From positions 266,266 through 330,265 of the forward strand of contig VXYS01000006.1 of assembly GCA_009845905.1 (NCBI GenBank): a stretch of DNA of 64,000 nucleotides, read 5' to 3'. A program made the translations under genes and the position numbers. A model generated the notes under the pieces. It saw only the letters and a list, made by a program, of their open reading frames with translations, had not been told where the DNA came from and searched no databases. Below are positions 24,772 through 32,754 of this stretch, piece after piece (within the stretch, counting starts at the first letter, position 1; every line of letters starts with the position of its first letter). Source of the DNA: Gammaproteobacteria bacterium (GTDB taxonomy: Bacteria; Pseudomonadota; Gammaproteobacteria; Steroidobacterales; Foliamicaceae).

Positions 24772-26286
24772 ATGCCCGCGCCGCCCAACGAACGGTCGTC
24801 CGAGACCGTCCCGGAACACCGTCTGATCGCCGAGCGCCGGCGCAAGCTCAAGGCGCTGCGGGAGACGGGCTGGTCGTTTCCCAATCACTACCGGCCCGAC
24901 GCCGGGGCCGCGGAATTGCAGCGGGAATATGCAGACACGGACACGGCGGTGCTGAAGAAGCTCGGACGCGAGGTCAGGGTGGCGGGGCGCCTGGTGTCGC
25001 AACGCCGGATGGGGCGCTTGAGTTTCATTTCGATCCAGGACGGCAGCGGGCGGATCCAGCTGATGCTCTCGCGCGACACGATGGGCGAGGAGGCCTATGC
25101 GCAAACCGGGGGCATGGACCTGGGCGATATCGTCTGGGCGCGCGGCGTCGTGATGCGCACGCGAACCGGCGAGTTGAGCGTCGAAGTCGGCGAGACCGCG
25201 CTGCTGACCAAGGCCCTGCGCCCGTTGCCGGAGAAGTTCCACGGATTGACGGACCGCGAACAGCGCTATCGGCGCCGTTACCTGGACCTGATCGTGAACC
25301 GCGACTCCCGCGAGGTGTTCGAGCGCCGCGCCCGCGTGATTTCGGCGCTGAGGGAATTTCTGGCCGGCCGCGGGTTCATGGAGGTGGAAACGCCCGTCAT
25401 GCAGTCCATTGCCGGCGGCGCAGCCGCGCGACCCTTCGCCACGAGGCATCACGCGCTGGATCGGGACCTGTACCTGCGCGTGGCGCTGGAGCTGCACCTC
25501 AAGCGCCTGGTGGTGGGCGGCATGGAGCGCGTTTTCGAGATGAACCGCTGTTTCCGCAACGAAGGTCTTTCGACCCAGCACAACCCGGAATTCACGATGC
25601 TGGAGGTTTACCAGGCCTACGCCGACTACAACGACTTCATGCGGATGACGCAGGAGATGATCCTTGCGGCGACCGAAGCGGTGCTCGGCGGGACCCGCGT
25701 GACTTACCAGGGGGGGGACTATGAACTGGGCGGCGAATGGCCGCGATTGAGCATGGAACAGGCGGTGCTGGAGCACAATCCCGATTTGGACGCGGCGCGA
25801 TTGCGCGATGCGGGCTACCTTCTCGAATGTCGCAAACGCCTGGGAATCGAGAACGATCCGCCGGCAAACGCGGGCTGGGGCAAGCTCCTGGCCGAGTTGT
25901 TCGACCGCACGGTGGAGGATCGGCTTGCCGGGCCGGTGTTCATTACCGGCCATCCGGCCGAGGTTTCGCCGCTTTCGCGGGCCAACGACGACGATCCCGA
26001 GATCACCGACCGTTACGAGCTCTATATCGCCGGGCGGGAACTGGTGAACGGATTCTCGGAGTTGAACGACGCGGAAGACCAGGCCCGCCGCTTCCGCGAG
26101 CAGGTCCGCCTGCGCGAGAGCGGCGACGACGAAGCGATGCTTTACGACGAGGACTTCGTGACGGCGCTGGAATACGGCCTGCCGCCCACCGCGGGCCTGG
26201 GCCTGGGCGTGGACCGCCTGGTCATGTTTCTCACCGACCAGCCGGCCATTCGCGACGTACTGCTGTTCCCGCAGTTGCGCGGCTGA
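24772..26286 (+). CDS. lysS: Lysyl-tRNA synthetase, class II
   Basis: 504-residue class II synthetase that charges tRNA-Lys. An N-terminal OB-fold anticodon-binding domain has VRVAGRLVSQRRMGRLSFIS, followed by the aminoacylation core. Motif 2 is seen in FEMNRCFRNEGLSTQHNPEF near residue 260. Motif 3 is GLGLGVDRLVMFLTDQ near residue 470. The ATG at 24772 lacks a strong ribosome-binding site; an upstream in-frame GTG at 24739 exists, but the extension is not conserved-looking. Unlike many gammaproteobacteria, no prfB lies directly upstream; prfB is at 2491. Confidence 0.96.
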   Translation: MPAPPNERSSETVPEHRLIAERRRKLKALRETGWSFPNHYRPDAGAAELQREYADTDTAVLKKLGREVRVAGRLVSQRRMGRLSFISIQDGSGRIQLMLSRDTMGEEAYAQTGGMDLGDIVWARGVVMRTRTGELSVEVGETALLTKALRPLPEKFHGLTDREQRYRRRYLDLIVNRDSREVFERRARVISALREFLAGRGFMEVETPVMQSIAGGAAARPFATRHHALDRDLYLRVALELHLKRLVVGGMERVFEMNRCFRNEGLSTQHNPEFTMLEVYQAYADYNDFMRMTQEMILAATEAVLGGTRVTYQGGDYELGGEWPRLSMEQAVLEHNPDLDAARLRDAGYLLECRKRLGIENDPPANAGWGKLLAELFDRTVEDRLAGPVFITGHPAEVSPLSRANDDDPEITDRYELYIAGRELVNGFSELNDAEDQARRFREQVRLRESGDDEAMLYDEDFVTALEYGLPPTAGLGLGVDRLVMFLTDQPAIRDVLLFPQLRG

Positions 26287-26298
26287 TACGAACACGAG

Positions 26299-27873
26299 TT
26301 GATAAGCGATTCCGAAACCAGGACGAGCGTGCCTGCGGTGCAGGTTGACCGCGTTCTGTTCTGGGCGATGGTCGCCGTGATCGTCGCGTGGGGGACCATT
26401 CTGCTGGGCTTTCCCGAATTCGCCGGCAAGGCCGTCGACAGCACATATAGCTGGATTGCCGGCGAAGTGGGCGTCGTTTACCAATGGGCCGTCGCGGCGG
26501 CGACCATAGTGCTGGCCGTAATCGCCCTGGGCCGCTACGGACGCTATCGTTTGGGCGGAAAGGACGCCCGGCCTGCCTACTCCACGTTTTCCTGGGTGGC
26601 AATGCTGTTCTGCACCGGGATCGGTGGCGGCCTGTTGTACTGGGCGCCGATCGAGTGGGTGTATTACGCGGATACGCCGCCATTCGGCCTGGAGCCCGGT
26701 TCGGCGGAAGCGCTGGAGGTTGCGCCGGCCTACGCCTTCTTTCACTGGGGCATATCGGCCTGGGCGCTGTACGCCCTGGCGACGGTGGCGATTGCCTATC
26801 CGTATTACCAGCGAAAAGTTGCCTACCTGCGGCTCTCCACATCGCTGGTCGGACTGATGGGCCACGATGTGTCCAGCCGGCCCCTCGGCAGGGTGGTGGA
26901 CTTCATTTTTGTCGTCGCGATGGTGGGCGGAACGGCCACCTCGTTGAGCCTCGCGACCCCGATGGTGGGCGCCTGCATCAGCGCGCTGTTCGGAATCGGC
27001 GAGACGTTCGCCATCGACGTGGGCGTGATCGCGATTTCCGTGGCCCTTTTCGCCACCAGCGTGTACCTGGGCATCGACAAAGGCATCAAGCGATTCAGCG
27101 AGATCAACGCCATTGCCGCGATCATCTTCGCGATCTATGTCCTGCTGACCGGCCCCACGGGATTCGCGCTCAAACTGGGGACCAGCAGCTTCGGACTGAT
27201 GATCCAGGAATTCGTCCGAATGAGCACCTGGACCGACCCGATCCTGTCTTCGAATTTCATCGAGGACTGGACGATCTTCTACTGGGCCTGGTGGCTGGCG
27301 TATGCGCCCTTTGTGGGCCTGTTCGTTACCCGGATTTCACGCGGCCGCTCCCTGCGGCAAGTGATTGGCGGGATGCTGCTCTACGGTACGCTGGGCTGCG
27401 CCCTCTTCTTTGTTTGTATCGGCAACACGGCGCAATGGATGGACACCAGCGGAGAGCTGGCCGTTCGCGAGATTCTGGCCGCGGACGGGCCGGAAACCGC
27501 CATTGCCGGGTTTCTTTCCGCCCTCAAGCCCTTTCCCCTGCCGCTGCTGTCCTATGTGGCGCTTACCTTCATATTCATCGCGACCACCTATGATTCCGCC
27601 TCGTACGCGATCGCGGCTTCGGCCACCAGGGGACTGACAGCGGGGCTGAATCCGCACCGCTGGCATCGCGTGTTCTGGGCCCTGGCGATCGTGGTCCTGC
27701 CCATCGGATTGATTTTCGTGGGCGGATTACAGGCCGCGAAGTCGGCATCGCTGGTAGTATCTCTGCCTTTGCTGGTCATCGGCGTAGCAATGACGGTCTC
27801 GCTGTTCCGGCTTCTTCGCGAAGACCGGGCGGACCTGGACGTAAACGGCGCGGCGGCGCCGAAAGGCTCCTGA
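26299..27873 (+). CDS. BCCT family betaine/carnitine/choline transporter
   Basis: 524-residue inner-membrane symporter. The glycine-rich TM3 motif reads FCTGIGGGLLYWAPIEW near residue 105. The family's tryptophan-rich TM8 region is YWAWWLAYAPFVGLF near residue 332, followed by TRISRGRSLRQVIGGML. These match BCCT carriers, which import quaternary ammonium compounds as osmolytes or nutrients. The listed start is TTG 26299. A GTG at 26329 with an AGGACGAG site just upstream is a fair alternative and removes only non-membrane residues. It follows lysS after 12 bp and is followed 23 bp later by the nucleotide-carrier-like gene. Confidence 0.88.
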   Translation: MISDSETRTSVPAVQVDRVLFWAMVAVIVAWGTILLGFPEFAGKAVDSTYSWIAGEVGVVYQWAVAAATIVLAVIALGRYGRYRLGGKDARPAYSTFSWVAMLFCTGIGGGLLYWAPIEWVYYADTPPFGLEPGSAEALEVAPAYAFFHWGISAWALYALATVAIAYPYYQRKVAYLRLSTSLVGLMGHDVSSRPLGRVVDFIFVVAMVGGTATSLSLATPMVGACISALFGIGETFAIDVGVIAISVALFATSVYLGIDKGIKRFSEINAIAAIIFAIYVLLTGPTGFALKLGTSSFGLMIQEFVRMSTWTDPILSSNFIEDWTIFYWAWWLAYAPFVGLFVTRISRGRSLRQVIGGMLLYGTLGCALFFVCIGNTAQWMDTSGELAVREILAADGPETAIAGFLSALKPFPLPLLSYVALTFIFIATTYDSASYAIAASATRGLTAGLNPHRWHRVFWALAIVVLPIGLIFVGGLQAAKSASLVVSLPLLVIGVAMTVSLFRLLREDRADLDVNGAAAPKGS

Positions 27874-27896
27874 GGGAAGGGGCGAGGGAGAAAAGC

Positions 27897-29285
27897 ATGA
27901 CGGATTGGGCTGCGCGGGTTCTGAACTTCAAGCGGGGCGAGTTGCGCCTGGCCTTGCTCGCGTCGCTGTTTCATTTCTGCGTGCTGTGCGGCTATTTCTT
28001 CCTGCGCCCGGTGCGCGACGCGATGGGCGTGGCGCGGGGCATGGACGAACTCCGCTGGTTGTTTGCGGTCACCTCCGTTTCTTCCCTGATCCTTGTATTG
28101 CTTTTCGCAGGTGTGGTCGCCCGAATGAACCGGCGCCGGTTCATCCCGGCCGGCTACGGGTTCGTCGTCGTGTGTCTGCTGGGATTCGCGGCGCTGCTGT
28201 TCGCGAACGCGCAGGCTGGCGGCGGTTTGATCGGCAGCGACACGGAGACGCCGCTGGCGCGCGGAGTCGGATACACGTTCTACGTCTGGCTCAGCACGAT
28301 CAACCTGTTCAGCACCAGCCTGTTCTGGGCATTCATGGCCGACATTTTTGTTGTGGACCAGGGCAAACGCATTTTTCCCTTCATCACGGTCGGCGGAACG
28401 CTGGGCGCGTCGGTGGGGGGCTGGACTACCAATCTGATCAGCAATATGACCGAGTCGGCCTACTTGCCGGTGGGACTGATGCTCACCGGCGCGGCGTTAT
28501 TCGTGGTGGCGATCGTCGTGATGCTGAGGCTGGACCGGACGGCCGTTCAGTCCAGCGATTCGAGTCTTGCCGATCCGGGGCGTGCGCCCGTCACGATGCC
28601 CGGACAGCGAATTGGCGGCGGGTTTTTCGATGGTTTGAGGGCGGTGGGAACGTCGCCGTACCTGGTGGGGATCGCATTGTTCATCGTGTTCATGGCCGTC
28701 TCGAACACCCTGATCTATTTCACCCAGGCCAACTTCATCTTTGTTGCAACCGATACGTTCAGCAGCCGCGTGGGCGCTTTTGCACTCTTCGACGCGCTTG
28801 CCCAGTCGCTGACACTTCTCACTCAGGTCTTCATCGCGACCCGGGTGATCCGGCGGCTGGGCGTCGGCTGGACGCTGGCGATTCTGCCTGTGGTCACGCT
28901 GGCGGGGTTCGCAATTCTGGCCATCTGGCCACTCTTCGGCGTGATGGCTATCTTTCAGGCCGTGCATCGCACTACCCGCTACGCCTTGTCGCGCCCCGCC
29001 CGCGAGACTCTCTTCATCGTTGTGCCGCCGGCGGAGCGATACAAGGCCAAGCCGTTGATCGACGTATTCCTCTACCGGGGCGGCGATCTGGCGGGCGTCG
29101 GCATCCACGCGCTGCTCAGTGCGCTGGGCAGCCTGGGGGTCATGGTTGCTGCTGTTACGCCGTTCGCCGCCGTATGGAGCGCGCTTTCCGTGGCGCTCGG
29201 CCGCGCGCAAACCCGGCGCGATCCGGCAAATCAACCCGATTCGGCCGAACTGCCGGCAGGCGGTCGCGCGGAATCTGTCGGGTAG
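27897..29285 (+). CDS. ATP/ADP-translocase-like (AAA/MFS-fold) carrier
   Basis: 462-residue membrane protein with about 12 hydrophobic segments. The N-terminus FKRGELRLALLASLFHFC and then FLRPVRDAMGVARGMDEL match the NTP:NDP antiporter family of plastids and intracellular bacteria, which also has many uncharacterised members in free-living bacteria. Later segments include MADIFVVDQGKRIFPFITVG near residue 150 and RPARETLFIVVPPAERYKAK near residue 365. Whether it moves nucleotides cannot be deduced; the free-living paralogues have unknown substrates. The start ATG 27897 follows GAGGGAG. It is followed by an exported DUF1684 protein after 18 bp. Confidence 0.82.
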   Translation: MTDWAARVLNFKRGELRLALLASLFHFCVLCGYFFLRPVRDAMGVARGMDELRWLFAVTSVSSLILVLLFAGVVARMNRRRFIPAGYGFVVVCLLGFAALLFANAQAGGGLIGSDTETPLARGVGYTFYVWLSTINLFSTSLFWAFMADIFVVDQGKRIFPFITVGGTLGASVGGWTTNLISNMTESAYLPVGLMLTGAALFVVAIVVMLRLDRTAVQSSDSSLADPGRAPVTMPGQRIGGGFFDGLRAVGTSPYLVGIALFIVFMAVSNTLIYFTQANFIFVATDTFSSRVGAFALFDALAQSLTLLTQVFIATRVIRRLGVGWTLAILPVVTLAGFAILAIWPLFGVMAIFQAVHRTTRYALSRPARETLFIVVPPAERYKAKPLIDVFLYRGGDLAGVGIHALLSALGSLGVMVAAVTPFAAVWSALSVALGRAQTRRDPANQPDSAELPAGGRAESVG

Positions 29286-29303
29286 TTGCACGGAGTCCGG
29301 GAA

Positions 29304-30221
29304 ATGAAGCAATTCGTCCTGTGCACGCTGCTTTCTTCGGCGTGGTTCATGGTTGCCGGCGCGGCGCCGCAACCCGCGGAATCACCCGGAGCCGCGGACT
29401 ATGTCCAATCCATAGCGGATTGGCGCGCGGAGCGGGAGGAGGAACTGAAAGGGCCGGACGGCTGGCTGAATCTGGCCGGGCTCTACTGGCTTGAACCCGG
29501 CGCCACGAGTATGGGGGCGGCGCCCGACAACGACATCGTGCTGTCGGGCTTGCCGGCCGCTCCGTACCTTGGCGCGTTTGTATGGGAAAACGGAATAGTC
29601 GAATTCAGGGCAGACCCGGGCGCGAAAGTCGTCAGCAACGGCGAACGGGTGACGCAGTTGCGCTTGGTTCACGATGAGGAGGGCGAACCCACCATCCTGA
29701 CACACGGTTCGCTTTCCTGGCATGCGATCGGCCGCCTGGACCGGATGGGCGTGCGCTTGCGCGACCTGAACCACCCGGCGGTGAGCGCTTTCCCGGGAAT
29801 ACCGGTCTATCCCACCGACCCCGAGTGGCGCGTGGAGGCGCGATTCGAGCCCTATGCGCAGCCCGAGGAGCGCATTCTGACTACGGTTGTGGAAGGGTTG
29901 GGCTGGAATCCCACGGCCCCGGGCGTGCTGGCGTTCGAGTTTGGCGGTGAACCTTTGTCGTTGGAAGCCTATGCCGCCGGTCCCGGATTTCTGCTGATTT
30001 TCGCCGACCTGACCACGGGGAAGACCACCTATCCGGCGGGTCGCTACCTGTATGCCTTTGCGTCCCGCCGCGCCGGGGGAACCGTGACACTGGATTTCAA
30101 CAAGGCCATAAACCCGCCGTGCGCCTTCACCGACTTCGCGACCTGCCCGCTGCCTCAGCGCCGTAACCGTTTGAAGGTGGCCATAGAGGCCGGCGAGCAG
30201 TACGCAAAGGGAAGTTTTTGA
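29304..30221 (+). CDS. DUF1684 family exported protein
   Basis: 305-residue protein with an N-terminal signal peptide (FVLCTLLSSAWFMVAGAA). The body has the DUF1684 signatures: WRAEREEELKGPDGWLNLAG near residue 41, and the C-terminal LDFNKAINPPCAFTDFATCP with NPPCA. The family is widespread and uncharacterised. ATG 29304 follows a GGGAA stretch; the open frame extends 18 bp upstream. It is the third gene of a plus-strand run with two carriers upstream. A periplasmic location is inferred. Confidence 0.85.
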   Translation: MKQFVLCTLLSSAWFMVAGAAPQPAESPGAADYVQSIADWRAEREEELKGPDGWLNLAGLYWLEPGATSMGAAPDNDIVLSGLPAAPYLGAFVWENGIVEFRADPGAKVVSNGERVTQLRLVHDEEGEPTILTHGSLSWHAIGRLDRMGVRLRDLNHPAVSAFPGIPVYPTDPEWRVEARFEPYAQPEERILTTVVEGLGWNPTAPGVLAFEFGGEPLSLEAYAAGPGFLLIFADLTTGKTTYPAGRYLYAFASRRAGGTVTLDFNKAINPPCAFTDFATCPLPQRRNRLKVAIEAGEQYAKGSF

Positions 30222-30265
30222 TACCGGCTGTAAGATTTTCCCCGACGCGCTAAGGGGTGCTGGAA

Positions 30266-30889
30266 ATGGCGAGACTCAACGCACTGAAATCAGAGGACGA
30301 ACTGAGAGGGTATTTTCCCGTTTCAGTGGAGCGGGCCAAACTCAAGGTCCTTGACCGGCTCGACAAACACTGCGTCGACTTCATCGCCCATTCGCCGTTC
30401 CTGTGCAACGGCACCTCGCGCCCGAACGGTTGCGCCGATGTCTCGCCGCGCGGCGATCCGCCGGGATTCGTGCATGTGGCAAACGCTAAAACGCTGCTGA
30501 TCCCTGATCGTCCCGGCAACAACCGCCTGGACACGATGAGCAACATCATGCACAACCCGAAGGTGGGCCTGCTGTTCTTCATTCCCGGCCTGGGCGAGAC
30601 CCTGCGAGTGAACGGCGACGCAAGGATCATCGACGACGAGGCCGAGCTCGCCCGGTTCGAGTTCCGGCGCCACATCCCCAGGGTGGCGATCGCCGTCACC
30701 GTCAGGGAAGCCTTCGTGCATTGCGCAAAGGCCATCAGGCGATCCCGGCTCTGGGAGGAAGACGCGAAGATCGATCCGAAGTCATTCACGCGGATCGGCG
30801 ACATCATTTCGGATCACATCCAGGGCCGCAAGTCCGGTGACGAGATCGAGGAGATCCTCAAGGAGAACTACCGCACCCAGATGTACTAG
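30266..30889 (+). CDS. PPOX-type FMN-binding flavoprotein
   Basis: 207-residue member of the pyridoxamine-5'-phosphate-oxidase-like split-barrel superfamily. The FMN-binding core is visible in CADVSPRGDPPGFVHV, LLIPDRPGNNRLDTMSNI and NPKVGLLFFIPG, a pattern seen in the MSMEG_1061-type subgroup. The C-terminus is helical (KSGDEIEEILKENYRTQ). Such enzymes often reduce quinones or other small electrophiles using F420 or FMN, but this one is unassigned. ATG 30266 is preferred over the GTG at 30257 because AAGGGG lies at proper distance. It is cytosolic and stands between DUF1684 and a UDG-like gene. Confidence 0.82.
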   Translation: MARLNALKSEDELRGYFPVSVERAKLKVLDRLDKHCVDFIAHSPFLCNGTSRPNGCADVSPRGDPPGFVHVANAKTLLIPDRPGNNRLDTMSNIMHNPKVGLLFFIPGLGETLRVNGDARIIDDEAELARFEFRRHIPRVAIAVTVREAFVHCAKAIRRSRLWEEDAKIDPKSFTRIGDIISDHIQGRKSGDEIEEILKENYRTQMY

Positions 30890-30922
30890 GGTTCGATTCT
30901 CCCGGACGCCAGGCTGGAAAAA

Positions 30923-31729
30923 GTGATTTCTTCTCACCCGGAGAGGACCCGGGAGCGGATTCGGTTGCTGCAGGCTTACGTGCGCGAACACCTGCTCTCC
31001 GGGAACGGCCGGTTCACTTGCGGCAGCTATTCGGAGTGCCGGGCGAGCCGGAGCGCGTTTCCGTTCCATCCGGGGCAGATGAGCCACGTGGGCAGGCATT
31101 ACGACCTCGAGGTCGATGAACGGGCGATGCGCATTGTCGTGCTCGGGCAGGAATACGGGCAGGCCCGCGAGTGCGTCGATCTGGCGGGGCGCTCGGAAAT
31201 GCTCGCCCGTTCCGCGGCCGCGGGCTTCCGGGGACGCAATCCGCATATGAAGGGAGTAACCTCGACGCTGCGACTGCTGCTGGGACGGGAGCTCGGCGAC
31301 GACGAGGAGGGCGAACGCCTCCTCGACGGACATGTCTTCGATGGCTGCGCCCAGGTGAATTACCTGCTGTGCACGGCGTTGACGGCGCCCAGAAGCAGGG
31401 ACGCGCACGGAGGGGGGCGGGGACACTCAAGCGTCGCGATGCAGCGCAACTGCGCCCCTCATTTTCTGCGCACGATGGAAATCCTCCAGCCGACGGTAAT
31501 CGTGGTCCACGGCCTGGGGCTCAGGCGCTGGATGGCCAATGCCCTGCTGCTGCCGCCGGCGGGCGACACGTGGGAAACCGCGCGGATTGCCGGCAAGCCG
31601 GTGGATCTGCTTACATTCACGCATCCGTCCGCGGGCGGTCATTCGGGTTGGTGGGGGACAACCCCGCGAACCCGCTATCTGCGTGAGACGGTCGCGCCCG
31701 CGATCAGCGCCTTTCTGGAGCGGAGCTGA
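30923..31729 (+). CDS. Uracil-DNA-glycosylase-superfamily-like protein
   Basis: 268-residue protein starting at GTG 30923. I do not recognise a named family. Three features recall the UDG fold: a first strand RIVVLGQEYGQ near residue 72, a central LQPTVIVVHGLGLRRWM near 190, and LLTFTHPSAGGHSGWWG near 231, resembling the HPS loop of UDG motif 2. The N-terminal part carries cysteines (FTCGSYSECR), but not a clear four-cysteine Fe-S set. It could be a nucleic-acid or nucleotide glycosylase, or a diverged non-enzymatic relative. The gene ends 6 bp from the convergent dehydratase gene. Confidence 0.62.
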   Translation: MISSHPERTRERIRLLQAYVREHLLSGNGRFTCGSYSECRASRSAFPFHPGQMSHVGRHYDLEVDERAMRIVVLGQEYGQARECVDLAGRSEMLARSAAAGFRGRNPHMKGVTSTLRLLLGRELGDDEEGERLLDGHVFDGCAQVNYLLCTALTAPRSRDAHGGGRGHSSVAMQRNCAPHFLRTMEILQPTVIVVHGLGLRRWMANALLLPPAGDTWETARIAGKPVDLLTFTHPSAGGHSGWWGTTPRTRYLRETVAPAISAFLERS

Positions 31730-31735
31730 ATCGGC

Positions 31736-32704
31736 TCAGGGTTTCGGCACGCCGCCGGCAAGCACCTCGCGGAACACTTCGGCATCGACGTTGCCGCCGG
31801 ACAGGATCACGGCGGCGCGCTTGCCCCTCATCCGTTCCCGTTCCCGCATCAGCGCGGCGAACGCGGCGGCGCCGGCCCCCTCGGCGACGTTGTGGGTATT
31901 GCGGTACAGGATCCGCATGGCTTCAGCGATGTCTTCCTCGCCGACTTCGACAACGCGCGCGGCGCCGCGCCGCACGATTTCAAGAGGCTCGGCCATCGGC
32001 ACCCGGCAGGCCATTCCGTCGGCAAAGGTGTCGGCGGAATCGGTCGCGATGATTTCGCCGGCCTCGAAGCTGCGGGCCATGGCAGGGGCGCGCTCCGCCA
32101 CCACCCCGACGATGTCGGTCTTCAGCCGCAGCAGGTCGCGCGTACGAATCAGTCCGCAAATGCCGGAACCCATTCCGATCGGCACGTAGACCGTGTCGAG
32201 ATCGGAGACCGCCTCGAACAGCTCCGCCGCATAGGTAGCCACGCCGCGCGCCAGGGCCGGATGAAACGGCGGCAGGAACAGGGCGCCTTCGGCTTCGACG
32301 CGGCGCGCCGCTTCCTGGCGCGCCTCTTCGTAGTCGTTGCCGAATTCGACCAGTTCCGCGCCCCAGCCGACCATCGCGGCGTTCTTCTCGGCGCTGTTGC
32401 CTTTCGGCGCCAGAACGGTGACCGACACGCCGTGCGGGACGGCCGCGAACGGGATGCTCTGGCCGTGGTTTCCGCGCGTCGCCGTAATGATCCTTTCCGG
32501 CATTGCGCCGGCGCGATCGAGTTCGTCCAGCAGCACCAGGCCGCCGCGCACCTTGAACGCGCCGGTGGGCGTGTGGTTTTCGTGCTTGACCCACACGTCG
32601 CAGCCGGCGTGGCGGCGCAGACCGGGCCACCGGTACTGCGGCGTAGGGGGCATGACCCGGGCGACGACGCGCCGGGCCTGCTCAAGTCCGTTAGAGTCAA
32701 ACAT
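31736..32704 (-). CDS. PLP-dependent serine/threonine dehydratase-like enzyme
   Basis: 322-residue fold-type II PLP enzyme. The Schiff-base lysine lies in HTPTGAFKVRGG near residue 48. The substrate loop TRGNHGQSIPFAA is near 77, the phosphate-binding loop GMGSGICG near 180, and a C-terminal ILSGGNVD segment contributes to the cofactor site. The pattern fits threonine/serine dehydratases and serine or hydroxyaspartate racemases without a C-terminal ACT domain. Several activities share this architecture. ATG 32704 gives the standard N-terminus. It diverges from the second TonB receptor gene with 50 bp between the starts. Confidence 0.87.
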   Translation of the reverse strand: MFDSNGLEQARRVVARVMPPTPQYRWPGLRRHAGCDVWVKHENHTPTGAFKVRGGLVLLDELDRAGAMPERIITATRGNHGQSIPFAAVPHGVSVTVLAPKGNSAEKNAAMVGWGAELVEFGNDYEEARQEAARRVEAEGALFLPPFHPALARGVATYAAELFEAVSDLDTVYVPIGMGSGICGLIRTRDLLRLKTDIVGVVAERAPAMARSFEAGEIIATDSADTFADGMACRVPMAEPLEIVRRGAARVVEVGEEDIAEAMRILYRNTHNVAEGAGAAAFAALMRERERMRGKRAAVILSGGNVDAEVFREVLAGGVPKP

Positions 32705-32754
32705 GTTTTGGCCGCGCCGGCGCAATATATCAGAGCGATGAGAGGCAGGAGTCG

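Noticed and set aside
24751-26865. 704-codon open frame opposite lysS and the start of the BCCT gene
   Set aside because: It spans two unrelated plus-strand genes with clear families; its composition is His/Gln/Arg-rich, as expected for an antisense frame in GC-rich DNA.
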